DNA of 64,000 nucleotides from Sphingobacteriia bacterium (GCA_011390785.1 JAABRR010000009.1:1-64000), one strand, 5' to 3'. Shown: positions 1 through 8,981, numbered from the stretch's first letter. The notes: a model not told the origin generated them from the letters alone. Made by a program: numbers and translations.

Positions 1-1458
1 ACTGGCTTCAAGGCTTACAGGCGGATCGCAGGGCGGTGTGGCCACAAATTCAAATTCCTGCTTAAAGACCAGACTCCAGGCCCCCAGATTGTCGATAGCC
101 CTGACGCAAAACGGATGGTTTCCGGGTTGTAGTTCATTGAGTTCAGCAACAAATATTTTCTTAATATCCGGTTTGGCGTAAATCATGTTCACAGGGGTTC
201 CATTGCCGGGTCCCGGGTCATCATTTATGTAATACTCCATCCTTACCACCTTGAGTGAATCACCCGGATGCCGGATAATTACAAAGGGTCGGGAGTGTGT
301 TAAACTCCACGATCCGGTTTCGTCGCGACTTCTGCAGTAAAGAGAATGAAAACCCGGGGAAAGATTACCAAGAGGCAAGTCAACAGCAAATATTTCGCCG
401 GGAAGCAGTTCGCCGGGAATATGTGTCGCATTGCCTATACCGGGATCTTCATCAAAGAAATACTCCAAACCAGTGATGCCGGGTGTATCGATCGACTTAA
501 CGAGCCAGAAAATATGCTTGTACAGGCTGCTCCAAAACCCATTGGTGTCTCTGGCACGCACAAACAGATGGTGGAAGCCTGGCAGCAATTCGTTCAAAGG
601 CATGTTGATGGCAATTTCAATATGCGAACCACCCTGAAAAGACAATTCAATCCCCTTTCCCTGGCCGGGATCTTCATCAAAGAAATACTCTACGTAATCA
701 ATATCAGCATTTTCCTGAAATGACAGGTACATGTTTAAAATGGGTTGCGACCAGGTATTGCCCCAGCAGGTATTTTCATCCTGAGCCCGCACATACAGCC
801 GGTGGAATCCCGGCGTCAGCGCATCCAATGAAATTACCATGGGCAATATCACCAGGGGTTCTGCTGGCAGATCAACGGTTGTGGCATTTCCAAACCCGGG
901 GTCCTGATCAAAGAAATATTCAACCCGGCTAAGGGATGGTCCAATAGGCTTTTCCGTAAGTTTTACCCAGATTACCCGATGAAGGGTGTTGCTCCACAGT
1001 CCGTTCTCATCCCTGGCCCTTACAAAAAAATGGTGAAAACCGGCGTCTAAATCAGATATAGTGAGCAATGAATCGATTTCAACGGGAGAAAGAGATGTAA
1101 TGTTGAAGGGATTACCCAGCCCATAGCCGGGATCAGTGTCCCAGTAAAACTCCACACGGGAAATATCGGCATTGGTCGTATGCGGCAATCTTCCTACCAT
1201 GATTTGGTGGAGCAGCGTTTGGCTCCAGTGGCCGTTTTCGTCCTGAGCCCTTACAAAAAGGTTGTGCAGCCCGGGTTTAGCATCATGCAGCAATGCAGTA
1301 AAAGCTATCTCCTGGTTTTCATTGGCTTCCAGCGGTATAGTTATGCCATTGCCAAATCCGGGATCATCATCAAGAAAGTATTCCAACCGGATGATATGCT
1401 GGCCCATCAATGGTCCGTATAACATCCATAAACTGAGTAAGATGATCAGCTTTTTCAT
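1..1458 (-). CDS. secreted tandem-repeat protein with EYFFDxDPG repeats (partial, C-terminus outside window)
   Basis: This open frame is missing from the ORF track because its stop lies beyond the left edge. It starts at the ATG at 1458 (reverse strand) with MKKLIILLSLWMLYG, a signal peptide ending near GQ. The rest is at least six tandem copies of a roughly 77-residue unit. Each begins with a motif like VEYFFDEDPGxGNG and ends with PGFHxLFVRARDENGxWS. The acidic DxDPG loop could bind calcium, but that is inference. I do not recognise a named family; such repeats occur in long secreted Bacteroidota proteins. It lies 30 bp downstream of the beta-helix gene on the same strand and is probably co-transcribed with it. 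A T9SS tail may follow but cannot be seen. Function unknown; probably extracellular or surface-exposed. Confidence 0.85.
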   Translation of the reverse strand, partial: MKKLIILLSLWMLYGPLMGQHIIRLEYFLDDDPGFGNGITIPLEANENQEIAFTALLHDAKPGLHNLFVRAQDENGHWSQTLLHQIMVGRLPHTTNADISRVEFYWDTDPGYGLGNPFNITSLSPVEIDSLLTISDLDAGFHHFFVRARDENGLWSNTLHRVIWVKLTEKPIGPSLSRVEYFFDQDPGFGNATTVDLPAEPLVILPMVISLDALTPGFHRLYVRAQDENTCWGNTWSQPILNMYLSFQENADIDYVEYFFDEDPGQGKGIELSFQGGSHIEIAINMPLNELLPGFHHLFVRARDTNGFWSSLYKHIFWLVKSIDTPGITGLEYFFDEDPGIGNATHIPGELLPGEIFAVDLPLGNLSPGFHSLYCRSRDETGSWSLTHSRPFVIIRHPGDSLKVVRMEYYINDDPGPGNGTPVNMIYAKPDIKKIFVAELNELQPGNHPFCVRAIDNLGAWSLVFKQEFEFVATPPCDPPVSLEAS

Positions 1459-1487
1459 GGCTTCAAGGATTGAGATGAATACTAAGG

Positions 1488-2516
1488 TCAGTTTTGTGAT
1501 CTCACCTTGATGATCACCGGTAGTCCTCCACTTTGCGATCCTGATGCCGGAATAATTGCCTCGTAAATTCTCGGTATGGCTGGCTGGCCTGATAAAACAT
1601 AGGGCATTGATCCGCCAAACATTCCACAGTCGATTCCGTTTTCGCCGGCACCTGCTGCAGGGCCATCGGGGTTAAGCATCCATTTGCCGTCGGTGCTAAA
1701 GCCTTCCGTCCCGTCAAAGTCAATGAATACAGTATTCATATCCACATTTCCCAGGTTTCCTGTTCCGGGAGGTGATGGGGGATTATCGCCCGCGTGAAGT
1801 GCCGCCGCAGTAAGATTATAATCGATAGAATTGTAATTTCCGAAATTCTGACCCAGCGGATAGGATGACCCAACGAAAATGATGTTATTGCAGATAATGG
1901 AGTTAAAGGCTGAAATGTAATTGCGAACCACATTGTTAATAATTACCGCATTGGAAGAGCTACCCAAAGAAATATAATCATTCATGTAGTTATTGGCAAT
2001 CAGTACGTTGCTTGCTGTTCCTGAATTGGTAAAAACGGCAGTTCCGTAATTCTGTGTGATGGTAATATTCTGAATGTTTCCATCCAGGATGATCCGGTCA
2101 GCTCCGGTTTCATAAAAATAGTTGCGGGAAATTACCACATCAGAGGCTTTAATATAAATATCATGACCGTATGTCCGCTGTATGTATAATCCATGAATCT
2201 CTGTTCCGGCAGCTGAGCCGTTGATTATAACCTGCTGAAAGCGTGCCGGTACATGGTTGGCGAAAACTGAATCATTTTCGGTAAGGAAATACCCCGGACC
2301 AATCATGATGAGCTTTTTATTGATCACTATATCTCCGTAGGAATTGCTGGTGCCATTCCCTTCTACATAAATAGTATCTCCGGCGGCAACAGAATCATGC
2401 GCGGCGGCAAAGGTTGAAAAATTGGCATCAATACCGGGGTTGTTGTTCAATCGCCAACTGGCGGCAAAACTTGCGCCAGCACCAAGGCAAAGCATAAGTA
2501 AAATGAACCGTTTCAT
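1488..2516 (-). CDS. secreted right-handed beta-helix protein
   Basis: A 342-residue protein with a clear signal peptide (MKRFILLMLCLGAGASFA). The N-terminal motif FSTFAAAHDSVAAGDTIYV is typical of the opening turn of pectate-lyase-like beta-helices. It is followed by short repeating strands rich in N-I/V-x-I-x-x-N (for example NVLIANNYMNDYI and AVIINNVVRNYI), the asparagine-ladder pattern of parallel beta-helices. The end (PRIYEAIIPASGSQSGGLPVIIKVRSQN) is seen in many Bacteroidota secreted helices. No catalytic residues of a lyase family can be identified, so an adhesin or structural role is as likely as an enzyme. It sits between the GLUG protein upstream and the EYFFD-repeat protein downstream, all on the minus strand, suggesting a three-gene unit for surface or secreted proteins. 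Confidence 0.8.
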   Translation of the reverse strand: MKRFILLMLCLGAGASFAASWRLNNNPGIDANFSTFAAAHDSVAAGDTIYVEGNGTSNSYGDIVINKKLIMIGPGYFLTENDSVFANHVPARFQQVIINGSAAGTEIHGLYIQRTYGHDIYIKASDVVISRNYFYETGADRIILDGNIQNITITQNYGTAVFTNSGTASNVLIANNYMNDYISLGSSSNAVIINNVVRNYISAFNSIICNNIIFVGSSYPLGQNFGNYNSIDYNLTAAALHAGDNPPSPPGTGNLGNVDMNTVFIDFDGTEGFSTDGKWMLNPDGPAAGAGENGIDCGMFGGSMPYVLSGQPAIPRIYEAIIPASGSQSGGLPVIIKVRSQN

Positions 2517-2612
2517 AATTTAAGATTTTTTGTGTTATTTTTTAAAAATTACCTTGTTTGCGTTTTGGGGTTAAACAATTGGTCTATCCTTGCAACGGGA
2601 AAGTGCTTTACA

Positions 2613-5600
2613 TTAATTTCTGATGAGTACTTTTCTGATCAGTATGCTGGCCCCGGTTTGTATTTTCACAACATACAAACCAGCGTGGCAGGATGAGATA
2701 TCAATTTCAAGGCTCACTTTTCCCTGGTTGTTGAATTCCTTTTGTTCTGCAACCTTTCCGAGAATATTGCTGATCTGAACGAGCACAGGGCCACCCGAAA
2801 TGTTGTCAAATTCAATCCATAGCCTTTCGTTTGCAGGATTGGGATAAACAGCCATTTCTGACAAATTCGTTTCTTCAATGCTTGTGTTTAATTCAAAATT
2901 GGCAGTAAGAACAATGTTTTCTGCCGGCATGGTAACATTACAAACTTCATGGTCGGAATGATCAACAAAATTGGTATGACCTGTCCATCCCATAAAAATA
3001 TATCCCGGGTTGCAGACAGCTGAAATGCTCACTACCTGATTATGAGTATAGCTTCCGGCACCGGTAACTGAGCCACCTATTGGCGGGTTGGCAACCAGCG
3101 AAAGGTAATAGAAAAGATGGATTTCAGAAGGTAAGTTATGGGCACCGGGCTCTATTTGCCACCAAAGGTATGGATAGGACTGCCCTTCCATTATTTTCCA
3201 GACTTCGGTAAAATCCCAATTCGTAAAAGTTTGCTGTAGCACCATTTCCTGTGTGTTTTTTGGGATACCCCCGGCAGAAATGTTCTGGCCTGTAGTATAG
3301 GAATCCCAGTAGGATTGCATTACATTTTCCCAACCTGTATTCACTGCTACCAGGCCACCTGTTATTTCAACTCCGGTTACCGGCCCTGTGGTGTAACAAC
3401 CCCAGATGTAACTATCGTCCGACAAATAACTGACAAATCCCCCCACCGGGCTAATTCCCAGGACACTTCCGGTTGAATAGCTCTCGGAAATAAATGAGCT
3501 GAAAGAATTACTACCGGCAAAACCTCCGGTACGCTCGCCTGTTGCAACTACCTGGCTTTTGGAATAGGAGTTGTAGATGGATGCAGACTGGTTGATCCCT
3601 GTGAGGCCGCCTGTTGATGATCCGCCAATTACGTTACCAGTGGAATAGGATGCGTCAATTATTCCATCGGCATTGGCCCCGGTTAACCCACCTGTAATCA
3701 TGCCGTTGTTGTTTATATTGGCCGATGACCATGAATTTATAATAAGTCCCGAATTCCAACCTGCTAACCCTCCTAAACGCCCAAAAGTACCGCTACTGTT
3801 AACCTCCCCGCTTGAATAGCAATTTATAATCTCCCCGAAATTGACTCCGGTCAGAATCCCACACATACCGGAGGGGGTGTTGATGTTAGCATCAACCACA
3901 CCCAGGTTGATTATTGTACCTTCCAAAGTAGAAAATAATCCCTGGTAAATGTTGATGTCCCTGTCTATAAACAGATTATACACTATATGGTCATTTCCAT
4001 CGTATGTACCCTGAAAAGCTTCAAAGTAAGTAGATATAGGAAGCCAGCCTTCACCCTGGCTCCAGGCAGATCCTGCAAAATCTATATCTGCAATCTGCAT
4101 AAAGTAACTGTCAGGAAAGTGCCTTACGGTAAATAATTGACCGGGTGTAGAAACCAGGTAAGGGTTTCCAAAACTGCCGTTGCCCCCTGCAAACCCGGTG
4201 TTTGCAAAAGAGATAACTTTTCCTGATGGCCGGCTTTCCTGCTCATTATACTGAGCAATAAGATAATAGGTGTGAATTATATAGTTCTCCAATCCGGAAT
4301 CGGTATAAGTTGTAGCGCCCGCTGTCGGATAAGCAATCACTTCCCCATTCCTGAATAAAGTATAGCTGGTGGGGGTACCCATAGATGGGGGCAGCCATGA
4401 TATAGTTATGGTTTGGTCTGTGCCTGCAGCCGTTAGATTCGATGGGGTAAGAAATGATGGTGGATAATTGAAATCACCGGGAGATACCTGAAATCTTAAA
4501 TAGGGAAAGGTATTGCCGGAATTGATGTTCCAAACATTTTCAAAGTCCCACATTTCAAAATTGCCGTTCTGCATCATTTGAACGGTAGTTAAAGCATCAC
4601 CCCCTGCTGAACTGCTTTGTCCGCTGGTTTCGCTATTCCAGTAGCTGAAAACTACATAGATATATCCACTTGTACGACCGATAAGGCCACCTGCGAAAAG
4701 ATTGGCTGATACGTAGCCGGTGGAATAAGAGAATTCAATCGTAGAGTATCCTGAAGTATAACCCAGCAGGCCACCTGCATTTCTCAACCCTGATACATTG
4801 CCGGTAGCATAACTGTTGCTGATAATGCCTCCATTTTCATTAGATCCTGCCAGTCCTCCAATGCTATATCCTTTCGCATCAATATTTACCGCTGCATAGC
4901 ACCCATTTATTATAGCATAGGAATAATTGATACCTACAAGACCTCCGGCCCAGTTTCCCCGGGCAGAAATGTTACCTTCAGCTGAGCAATTGGTTATTCC
5001 TGTTCCAAAGGATAAACCACAAAGTGCTCCTACCCTGTTTAAACCGGTAACCTGCACATTTCTAAGCCTGATGTTCATCAGAAAACTGCTGGCCGAAACC
5101 CCAAACAATCCTGCATAATCTTCCAGAGGCCTGTTAATGTATAAATTATCAATGAAATATCCGTTGCCATCGAATAATCCCCCAAATGGTAATTCGTTAT
5201 TACCAATGGGTTGCCATCCGTCACCTTCGTTCCAATCTCCATCTGCAAGGTCTATATCAGCTATCTGCCTGAAGGCCGCTTCGGGAAAGATCCTGACATT
5301 GTTGAGTTGTTGTGCGGTAGCCACCAGAAATGGATTCCATTCAACACCCGTACCGCCGGCAAAATAAGAGTTTAACGACCCCCATAGGTCTTTAAGTATC
5401 ACAGGACTGTCTATAAAAACAGAACGGTTGGGCTCACCAGCCCACTCCCCAATTGCCCAGGTAGGAGTATCCGCTACAAGAAAATATTTATACATGTGCT
5501 CCCCTTCTGTAATATCGAGAGTTATGGTATAAATAGCATCAACTTTATCCCTATTATCTGCAACCTTTTTATTTTTTGAAGATTTTTCAATCAAATTCAG

Positions 5601-5990
5601 TTTATAATCAGGATTGGTGCCGGGTTGTATCCAGTCTGAAAATGTTCCTGTTACATAAACAGTGTGTACGCTGGGATCAAAATCAACATCACCTTCGGCA
5701 ACGGCATTTGTCATGTTCACCTCGAAAGTTACAGAATAAGCAACTTTTTGCTTTGGATCCCCTTTCGTTTCATTATTATCATCATTTACGGAATTACTTT
5801 TTTCAACTCTAGCCTGTTGCACTTTCAACCGAAGATGATCATACAGGCCAACATCAGTCCCACCTTGATCGTGGGACTCATAGAATGGCCCTGGGGGTAG
5901 ATTTTCATAGCCTGTCTTCAGGCTTGTCTGCGAAAGCAGCACAAAACTGCTTGCCAGCCATACGAATAGTAAAACTGATTTTTTCATCAC
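2613..5990 (-). CDS. T9SS-secreted multidomain GLUG-repeat protein
   Basis: A large 1125-residue secreted protein. Order seen: signal peptide (1-20); a beta-sandwich at about 82-195 resembling a CBM20/CBM48 starch-binding or AMPK-type domain (VYVTGTFSDW ... EGEHMYKYFLVADTPTW); GLUG motifs at about 300-480 (GGLVGINYS, IGGLAGSNENGGIISNSYATG); a fibronectin type III domain at about 515-595; a second GLUG block at about 690-880; an InlB-B/Listeria-Bacteroides type repeat at about 955-1035 (PPIGGSVTGAGSY ... FMGWTG); and a C-terminal T9SS sorting domain (VYPNPANERLWIEF ... GLYVVKIQTG). The tail is the basis for predicting export by type IX secretion and surface attachment. GLUG repeats are known from IgA peptidases and adhesins, but no peptidase motif is visible, so adhesion is the more likely role. 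It heads the minus-strand group. Confidence 0.85.
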   Translation of the reverse strand: MMKKSVLLFVWLASSFVLLSQTSLKTGYENLPPGPFYESHDQGGTDVGLYDHLRLKVQQARVEKSNSVNDDNNETKGDPKQKVAYSVTFEVNMTNAVAEGDVDFDPSVHTVYVTGTFSDWIQPGTNPDYKLNLIEKSSKNKKVADNRDKVDAIYTITLDITEGEHMYKYFLVADTPTWAIGEWAGEPNRSVFIDSPVILKDLWGSLNSYFAGGTGVEWNPFLVATAQQLNNVRIFPEAAFRQIADIDLADGDWNEGDGWQPIGNNELPFGGLFDGNGYFIDNLYINRPLEDYAGLFGVSASSFLMNIRLRNVQVTGLNRVGALCGLSFGTGITNCSAEGNISARGNWAGGLVGINYSYAIINGCYAAVNIDAKGYSIGGLAGSNENGGIISNSYATGNVSGLRNAGGLLGYTSGYSTIEFSYSTGYVSANLFAGGLIGRTSGYIYVVFSYWNSETSGQSSSAGGDALTTVQMMQNGNFEMWDFENVWNINSGNTFPYLRFQVSPGDFNYPPSFLTPSNLTAAGTDQTITISWLPPSMGTPTSYTLFRNGEVIAYPTAGATTYTDSGLENYIIHTYYLIAQYNEQESRPSGKVISFANTGFAGGNGSFGNPYLVSTPGQLFTVRHFPDSYFMQIADIDFAGSAWSQGEGWLPISTYFEAFQGTYDGNDHIVYNLFIDRDINIYQGLFSTLEGTIINLGVVDANINTPSGMCGILTGVNFGEIINCYSSGEVNSSGTFGRLGGLAGWNSGLIINSWSSANINNNGMITGGLTGANADGIIDASYSTGNVIGGSSTGGLTGINQSASIYNSYSKSQVVATGERTGGFAGSNSFSSFISESYSTGSVLGISPVGGFVSYLSDDSYIWGCYTTGPVTGVEITGGLVAVNTGWENVMQSYWDSYTTGQNISAGGIPKNTQEMVLQQTFTNWDFTEVWKIMEGQSYPYLWWQIEPGAHNLPSEIHLFYYLSLVANPPIGGSVTGAGSYTHNQVVSISAVCNPGYIFMGWTGHTNFVDHSDHEVCNVTMPAENIVLTANFELNTSIEETNLSEMAVYPNPANERLWIEFDNISGGPVLVQISNILGKVAEQKEFNNQGKVSLEIDISSCHAGLYVVKIQTGASILIRKVLIRN

Positions 5991-6522
5991 CTTATTTTTT
6001 TATTGTTCTGGGTAAGATTCCTCCTAAATGGGAACCCTAATTCTTTAAGTACCCTGTTTTGCGGATGGAATTGAAACCACCCTTATCCGGTAGCAGGTTA
6101 ATTGTCTGAATGGGATTTTTTCAGACAGGATCAGCTTTTACATCGGGACTGGGAACCCCGGGTAACACTGTTGATTTTTAATACAATAACCCATTGAATG
6201 TATTTTATGGTTACTGCGACATTGGAAAAGTCTTTTGACTTCCCGTAATTATTAAATGCCTTATAAACAATCAACTAAAATGGTGTCGGGTAATTTTTAC
6301 CGGGAGGAGTTAACGGTGATTTTTCAAATAAGTGGTTACTTATTCCTGTTGGTTTAAAGAAACCTTTTTTCAATCGTAAAATTAATCATAAAGATCGAAT
6401 AATTAGTATTTTATTTTGGGTTTAAAGGTTCAATTTAATTCTTTGTTTATTACAATTAAAAAATCGGGTTAACCCCATTGCACAAAACAGGGACTTTTCT
6501 GCGTTTCTATTGATTTTCAATG
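5991..6522. other. AT-rich intergenic region between divergent genes
   Basis: About 530 bases between the divergent GLUG gene (minus) and the Lgt-like gene (plus). It must hold both promoters. I see no coding remnant, RNA gene or strong hairpin. Only the plus-strand promoter at its right end matches the Bacteroidota consensus convincingly. Confidence 0.5.
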
Positions 6523-6530
6523 TATCTTTG
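6523..6530 (+). promoter_or_regulatory. -7 promoter element of the Lgt-like gene
   Basis: TATCTTTG matches the Bacteroidota -7 consensus TAnnTTTG. Transcription would begin near 6536, after or at the TTG that opens the long ORF, so the ATG at 6565 is the better start. No good -33 TTTG is seen at the expected distance. Confidence 0.4.
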
Positions 6531-6564
6531 GGCACCGTGATTGTTTTACCAAAAATTGAAAATT

Positions 6565-8331
6565 ATGGTACCAACAAACGTTCTTCTTTTTGTGGTGCAG
6601 CCGGTAAATATCTTCTGGCTGATGTATTCGATCACCATGGTTTCCGGAATTTTGTTTATGTTGGTGTGGGGTCTCAGGCAAAAGTATCCGCCTGCGTCCT
6701 GGATAGCTATAGTATCGGCAGTGCTGGTATTTTTTGTGGTAGGGCTAAAGCTTTTTGCCTATTCGTGGGCTGAGTGGGGGCTGATTTTTACAGGCAGCCT
6801 TGCTGAAGCCAAACAGGTGAAATATGCGCCAGGGGGTTTGTTGCTTGTGGCAGTGGGGATTTTGCTGGTAAGGCGTTCTCTGAAGTTCAGCGCCCCAATA
6901 TTCGATGGTATGGTACTTTTTCTGCCACTGCTGGGTGTATTTCAGCGGGTGGGTTGCTTTCTCAATGGCTGCTGCCATGGTACGGTAACAGATGTACCCT
7001 GGGCAGTACAATATGCCTGGCCTTCGGCCCTGTTTTTCAGGCATTACGATCAGGGGCTTATTGAAGCCGGGCAGTCAGCTTCGCTGGGGGTTCATCCCAC
7101 ACAGCTATACACCATAGTGGGTAATCTTATTGTGCTGGGCATAATACTGTTTATGCGCAAGCGTTTTAGGTCGCCGGGCAGCCTCACCATTTTTGCCATG
7201 CTGTTGCTCGGTGGGTTCCGTTTTGTGCTGGAGTTCTTCAGAGAGCCTGGCAATATCCTGTGGGCACAAACCTACTGGCAGTCGCTAAACCTGCTTCAGT
7301 GGGTCATACTTTTGCTGATGGGGGTTTTTGGCTATGTGCTGTGGCGTAAGGAACGGGGCGCAAAGTCGGTAGCCATCACCCTGTCCGAAGAACAACTACT
7401 CCGAAGTACGGGGGTTGTGCTATTCCTGTTTCTTTTTTTGTGGCAGCTACGTGGCATAATGGACGGCATGGAGTTGCTGCTGATGTATCCGTTTTTAACC
7501 GGAGCCCTTGCTTTTATGGCATTCAGGCTGTTTCATGAGATCACTACACCCGTATCGCGTGGTATTGTTGCATCAATGTTGCTTGTCGCCTTTCTGTCTA
7601 TGAGTCAGACTGTGTACCAGGCAGCAGAGGATACAGGAGACCAGAAGAACAGGGGATGGTTCAGTTTTGGGCCTGCGGGGGGATTAGGTGCTTACGAAGA
7701 GGTGCACACCAACTGTGAAGGTGAAATTGTGGACCGCTACAAAAGAGACTTCACCATTTACGGTGGGACGGCTTCCTGGCACTACATGCCCCGTACCGAC
7801 CGCCATATTGAAATAGGCATCAGGTCTTACCATGTACAAGATCGTATCAACCATGAGTATCCCTCCAATTACAGGTTTACGAATTTCAATCCCTTTGTGA
7901 GATACGATATGAAATACTTTGGAACTTCATTGGGTTTCATATACAATAATGAAAGAAAACAGGAAGACATAGAAGATGGGTCTGTAGGTGAGCCATTTTT
8001 AATTCCCTCAATATCAGCGTGGGGCGGAAAACGGGATCTGGTTTTCGGAGAGCTGGATATTTTTAACCGTTATTCCTACGTTGGTCCTGTAGGTAACTTT
8101 CAGATCGGAATGGGTTTTGCTCTCGGCGGTTTTAACAGCAACCTTGTAAGGATTGGGTTGGCCCTTAACCAGGAAACCCGGGCCGGGTTCTACCTGGGCG
8201 GTGAATGGCTTATCAACAGGGATGTTACACTGGCACCCATGTTTACCATTGGAAGGTATCCGGCCTTTTCTATCAATATGAAATGGCACCTTGGCAAAAA
8301 CAGATGGACACCGGTAAAAGAGATGCATTAA
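6565..8331 (+). CDS. prolipoprotein diacylglyceryl transferase-like membrane protein fused to a beta-barrel-like C-terminal domain
   Basis: Start chosen at the ATG at 6565 (MVPTNVLLFVVQPV); the ORF track begins 24 bases earlier at a TTG that lies too close to the promoter. The first ~330 residues are multi-pass and Lgt-like: QRVGCFLNGCCHG (equivalent of the RxGNxxNGE motif), HPTQLY, and FRFVLEFFREP (Arg and Glu of the C-terminal Lgt motif). The essential His of the Lgt H-GG motif is not evident; the region reads YAPGGLL, and the Glu of NGE is replaced by Cys. After further membrane helices, the last ~220 residues (from about GWFSFGPAGG) are soluble, aromatic-rich alternating strands resembling an outer-membrane barrel or surface beta-domain. 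Such a join between an inner-membrane enzyme and a barrel-like part is odd. Real Lgt activity is doubtful; it may be a paralogue with another lipid-transfer role. Confidence 0.7.
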   Translation: MVPTNVLLFVVQPVNIFWLMYSITMVSGILFMLVWGLRQKYPPASWIAIVSAVLVFFVVGLKLFAYSWAEWGLIFTGSLAEAKQVKYAPGGLLLVAVGILLVRRSLKFSAPIFDGMVLFLPLLGVFQRVGCFLNGCCHGTVTDVPWAVQYAWPSALFFRHYDQGLIEAGQSASLGVHPTQLYTIVGNLIVLGIILFMRKRFRSPGSLTIFAMLLLGGFRFVLEFFREPGNILWAQTYWQSLNLLQWVILLLMGVFGYVLWRKERGAKSVAITLSEEQLLRSTGVVLFLFLFLWQLRGIMDGMELLLMYPFLTGALAFMAFRLFHEITTPVSRGIVASMLLVAFLSMSQTVYQAAEDTGDQKNRGWFSFGPAGGLGAYEEVHTNCEGEIVDRYKRDFTIYGGTASWHYMPRTDRHIEIGIRSYHVQDRINHEYPSNYRFTNFNPFVRYDMKYFGTSLGFIYNNERKQEDIEDGSVGEPFLIPSISAWGGKRDLVFGELDIFNRYSYVGPVGNFQIGMGFALGGFNSNLVRIGLALNQETRAGFYLGGEWLINRDVTLAPMFTIGRYPAFSINMKWHLGKNRWTPVKEMH

Positions 8332-8469
8332 ATGCGATAAGAGAGCATTCAGAAAAATCACAAAGTTTGTAGCATTCAATATCAGAGCCCGGAAGGCAAG
8401 TGAGTTGGCTTTAGGGACAGTCAATACAGGGACAGAACATGCCCTGTCTTTACTATAATACAGGCTGGC

Positions 8470-8600
8470 AAATGCCTTCTCGAGGATATCAAGATATCGC
8501 TGAACGATTTTTACAGTTGTTTTCAGGCTGTTGGCCTTTTCGTTATAAGAAATATCATTGCCAATCTGGAAGGCAACAAGGCGAAGAAGGTAAGGCTAAG
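8470..8600 (-). pseudogene. fragment of an AAA ATPase of the DUF4143 type
   Basis: Reading the reverse strand gives YLLRLVAFQIGNDISYNEKANS, then a helix-turn-helix-like stretch ending TVKIVQRYLDILEKAF. This is the typical region of AAA_14/DUF4143 ATPases just before their C-terminal domain. No Walker motifs or start are nearby and the frame runs into unrelated sequence, so it is a relic of a gene that is otherwise gone. These ATPases are often found in repeated, mobile copies. It lies between the Lgt-like gene and the tRNA array and shows that this intergenic region has been rearranged. Confidence 0.6.
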
Positions 8601-8734
8601 GCTTAAGGTTACTTAGAAGATGTGGGGGTAATTATTCTGTTCACCATAAATCAAAATTTAAATATCAAGGTACACAATTTTAAGTAAATTTATGGACATC
8701 AGGGTTGTGATTTTGCTTTTTTGCATTAAATGCT

Positions 8735-8814
8735 TTGGAAGCTTCCAATTCCTCAGGAAGCTGGAAGTTCCTGCCGACCAAGGAACTGGAAACTTCGAAT
8801 AATTTCCAGCTTCC
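8735..8814. repeat. cluster of nested palindromes beside the tRNA array
   Basis: Three symmetric elements lie within 80 bases. TTGGAAGCTTCCAA (8735-8748) is a perfect 14-bp palindrome. GGAAGCTGGAA (8756-8766) pairs exactly with TTCCAGCTTCC (8804-8814). Inside that pair, AGTTCC (8766-8771) pairs with GGAACT (8782-8787). The RNA or single-stranded DNA could fold into a branched hairpin. There is no T-run after it, so a simple terminator is unlikely. It ends five bases before the first tRNA remnant and may mark a recombination or insertion boundary; that is inference. Confidence 0.55.
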
Positions 8815-8818
8815 GGTT

Positions 8819-8842
8819 TCTAACCAACTGATCTAAGGAGGA
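8819..8842 (-). pseudogene. tRNA-Asn 5' remnant
   Basis: The reverse strand reads TCCTCCTTAGATCAGTTGGT followed by TAGA, the 5' acceptor strand and D arm of the neighbouring tRNA-Asn with one change in the D stem (GATC instead of GCTC). The anticodon, T arm and 3' acceptor are missing. It follows the terminator of the next unit and is the decayed end of the array. Confidence 0.7.
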
Positions 8843-8844
8843 AT

Positions 8845-8883
8845 AAAAAAAACCACCAAAACTATTCACAGAATTGGTGGTTT
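8845..8883 (-). terminator. hairpin terminator of tRNA-like unit 1
   Basis: On the minus strand AAACCACCA pairs with TGGTGGTTT, followed by a run of T. The loop differs slightly from the other three copies (CTATTC in place of CATTTT on the plus strand). Confidence 0.75.
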
Positions 8884-8889
8884 GTCGAG

Positions 8890-8973
8890 CTCCTCCTCAA
8901 GGACTCGAACCTTGGACCCTCTGATTAATCTCGTCAATATTGACGAGACTCTAACCAACTGAGCTAAGGAGGA
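8890..8973 (-). pseudogene. tRNA-Asn-like copy 1 with palindromic anticodon arm
   Basis: An 84-nt unit with perfect acceptor stem, D arm and T arm of tRNA-Asn, but the 10 nt that form the 5' side of the anticodon stem and the start of the loop are replaced by the 20-bp palindrome TCTCGTCAATATTGACGAGA. The old 3' half (TTAATCAGA) is kept. No GTT anticodon in a seven-base loop remains. It has one T-loop difference (TTCGAGT) from the other copies. It cannot act as normal tRNA-Asn; whether it is transcribed is unknown. Confidence 0.75.
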
Positions 8974-8981
8974 ATAACCAT

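Noticed and set aside
346-1510. Plus-strand ORFs at 346-723, 720-932, 1180-1422 and 1262-1510
   Set aside because: They are shadows of the long minus-strand repeat gene, which has a signal peptide and regular protein repeats.
6565-8331. True housekeeping lgt
   Set aside because: Catalytic His and the NGE Glu are not conserved and a barrel-like domain follows; a separate normal lgt is expected elsewhere.
8014-8424. 136-residue minus-strand ORF as a gene
   Set aside because: Most of it is antisense to the barrel-like end of the Lgt-like gene; only its upstream continuation near 8470-8600 has family similarity, as a relic.
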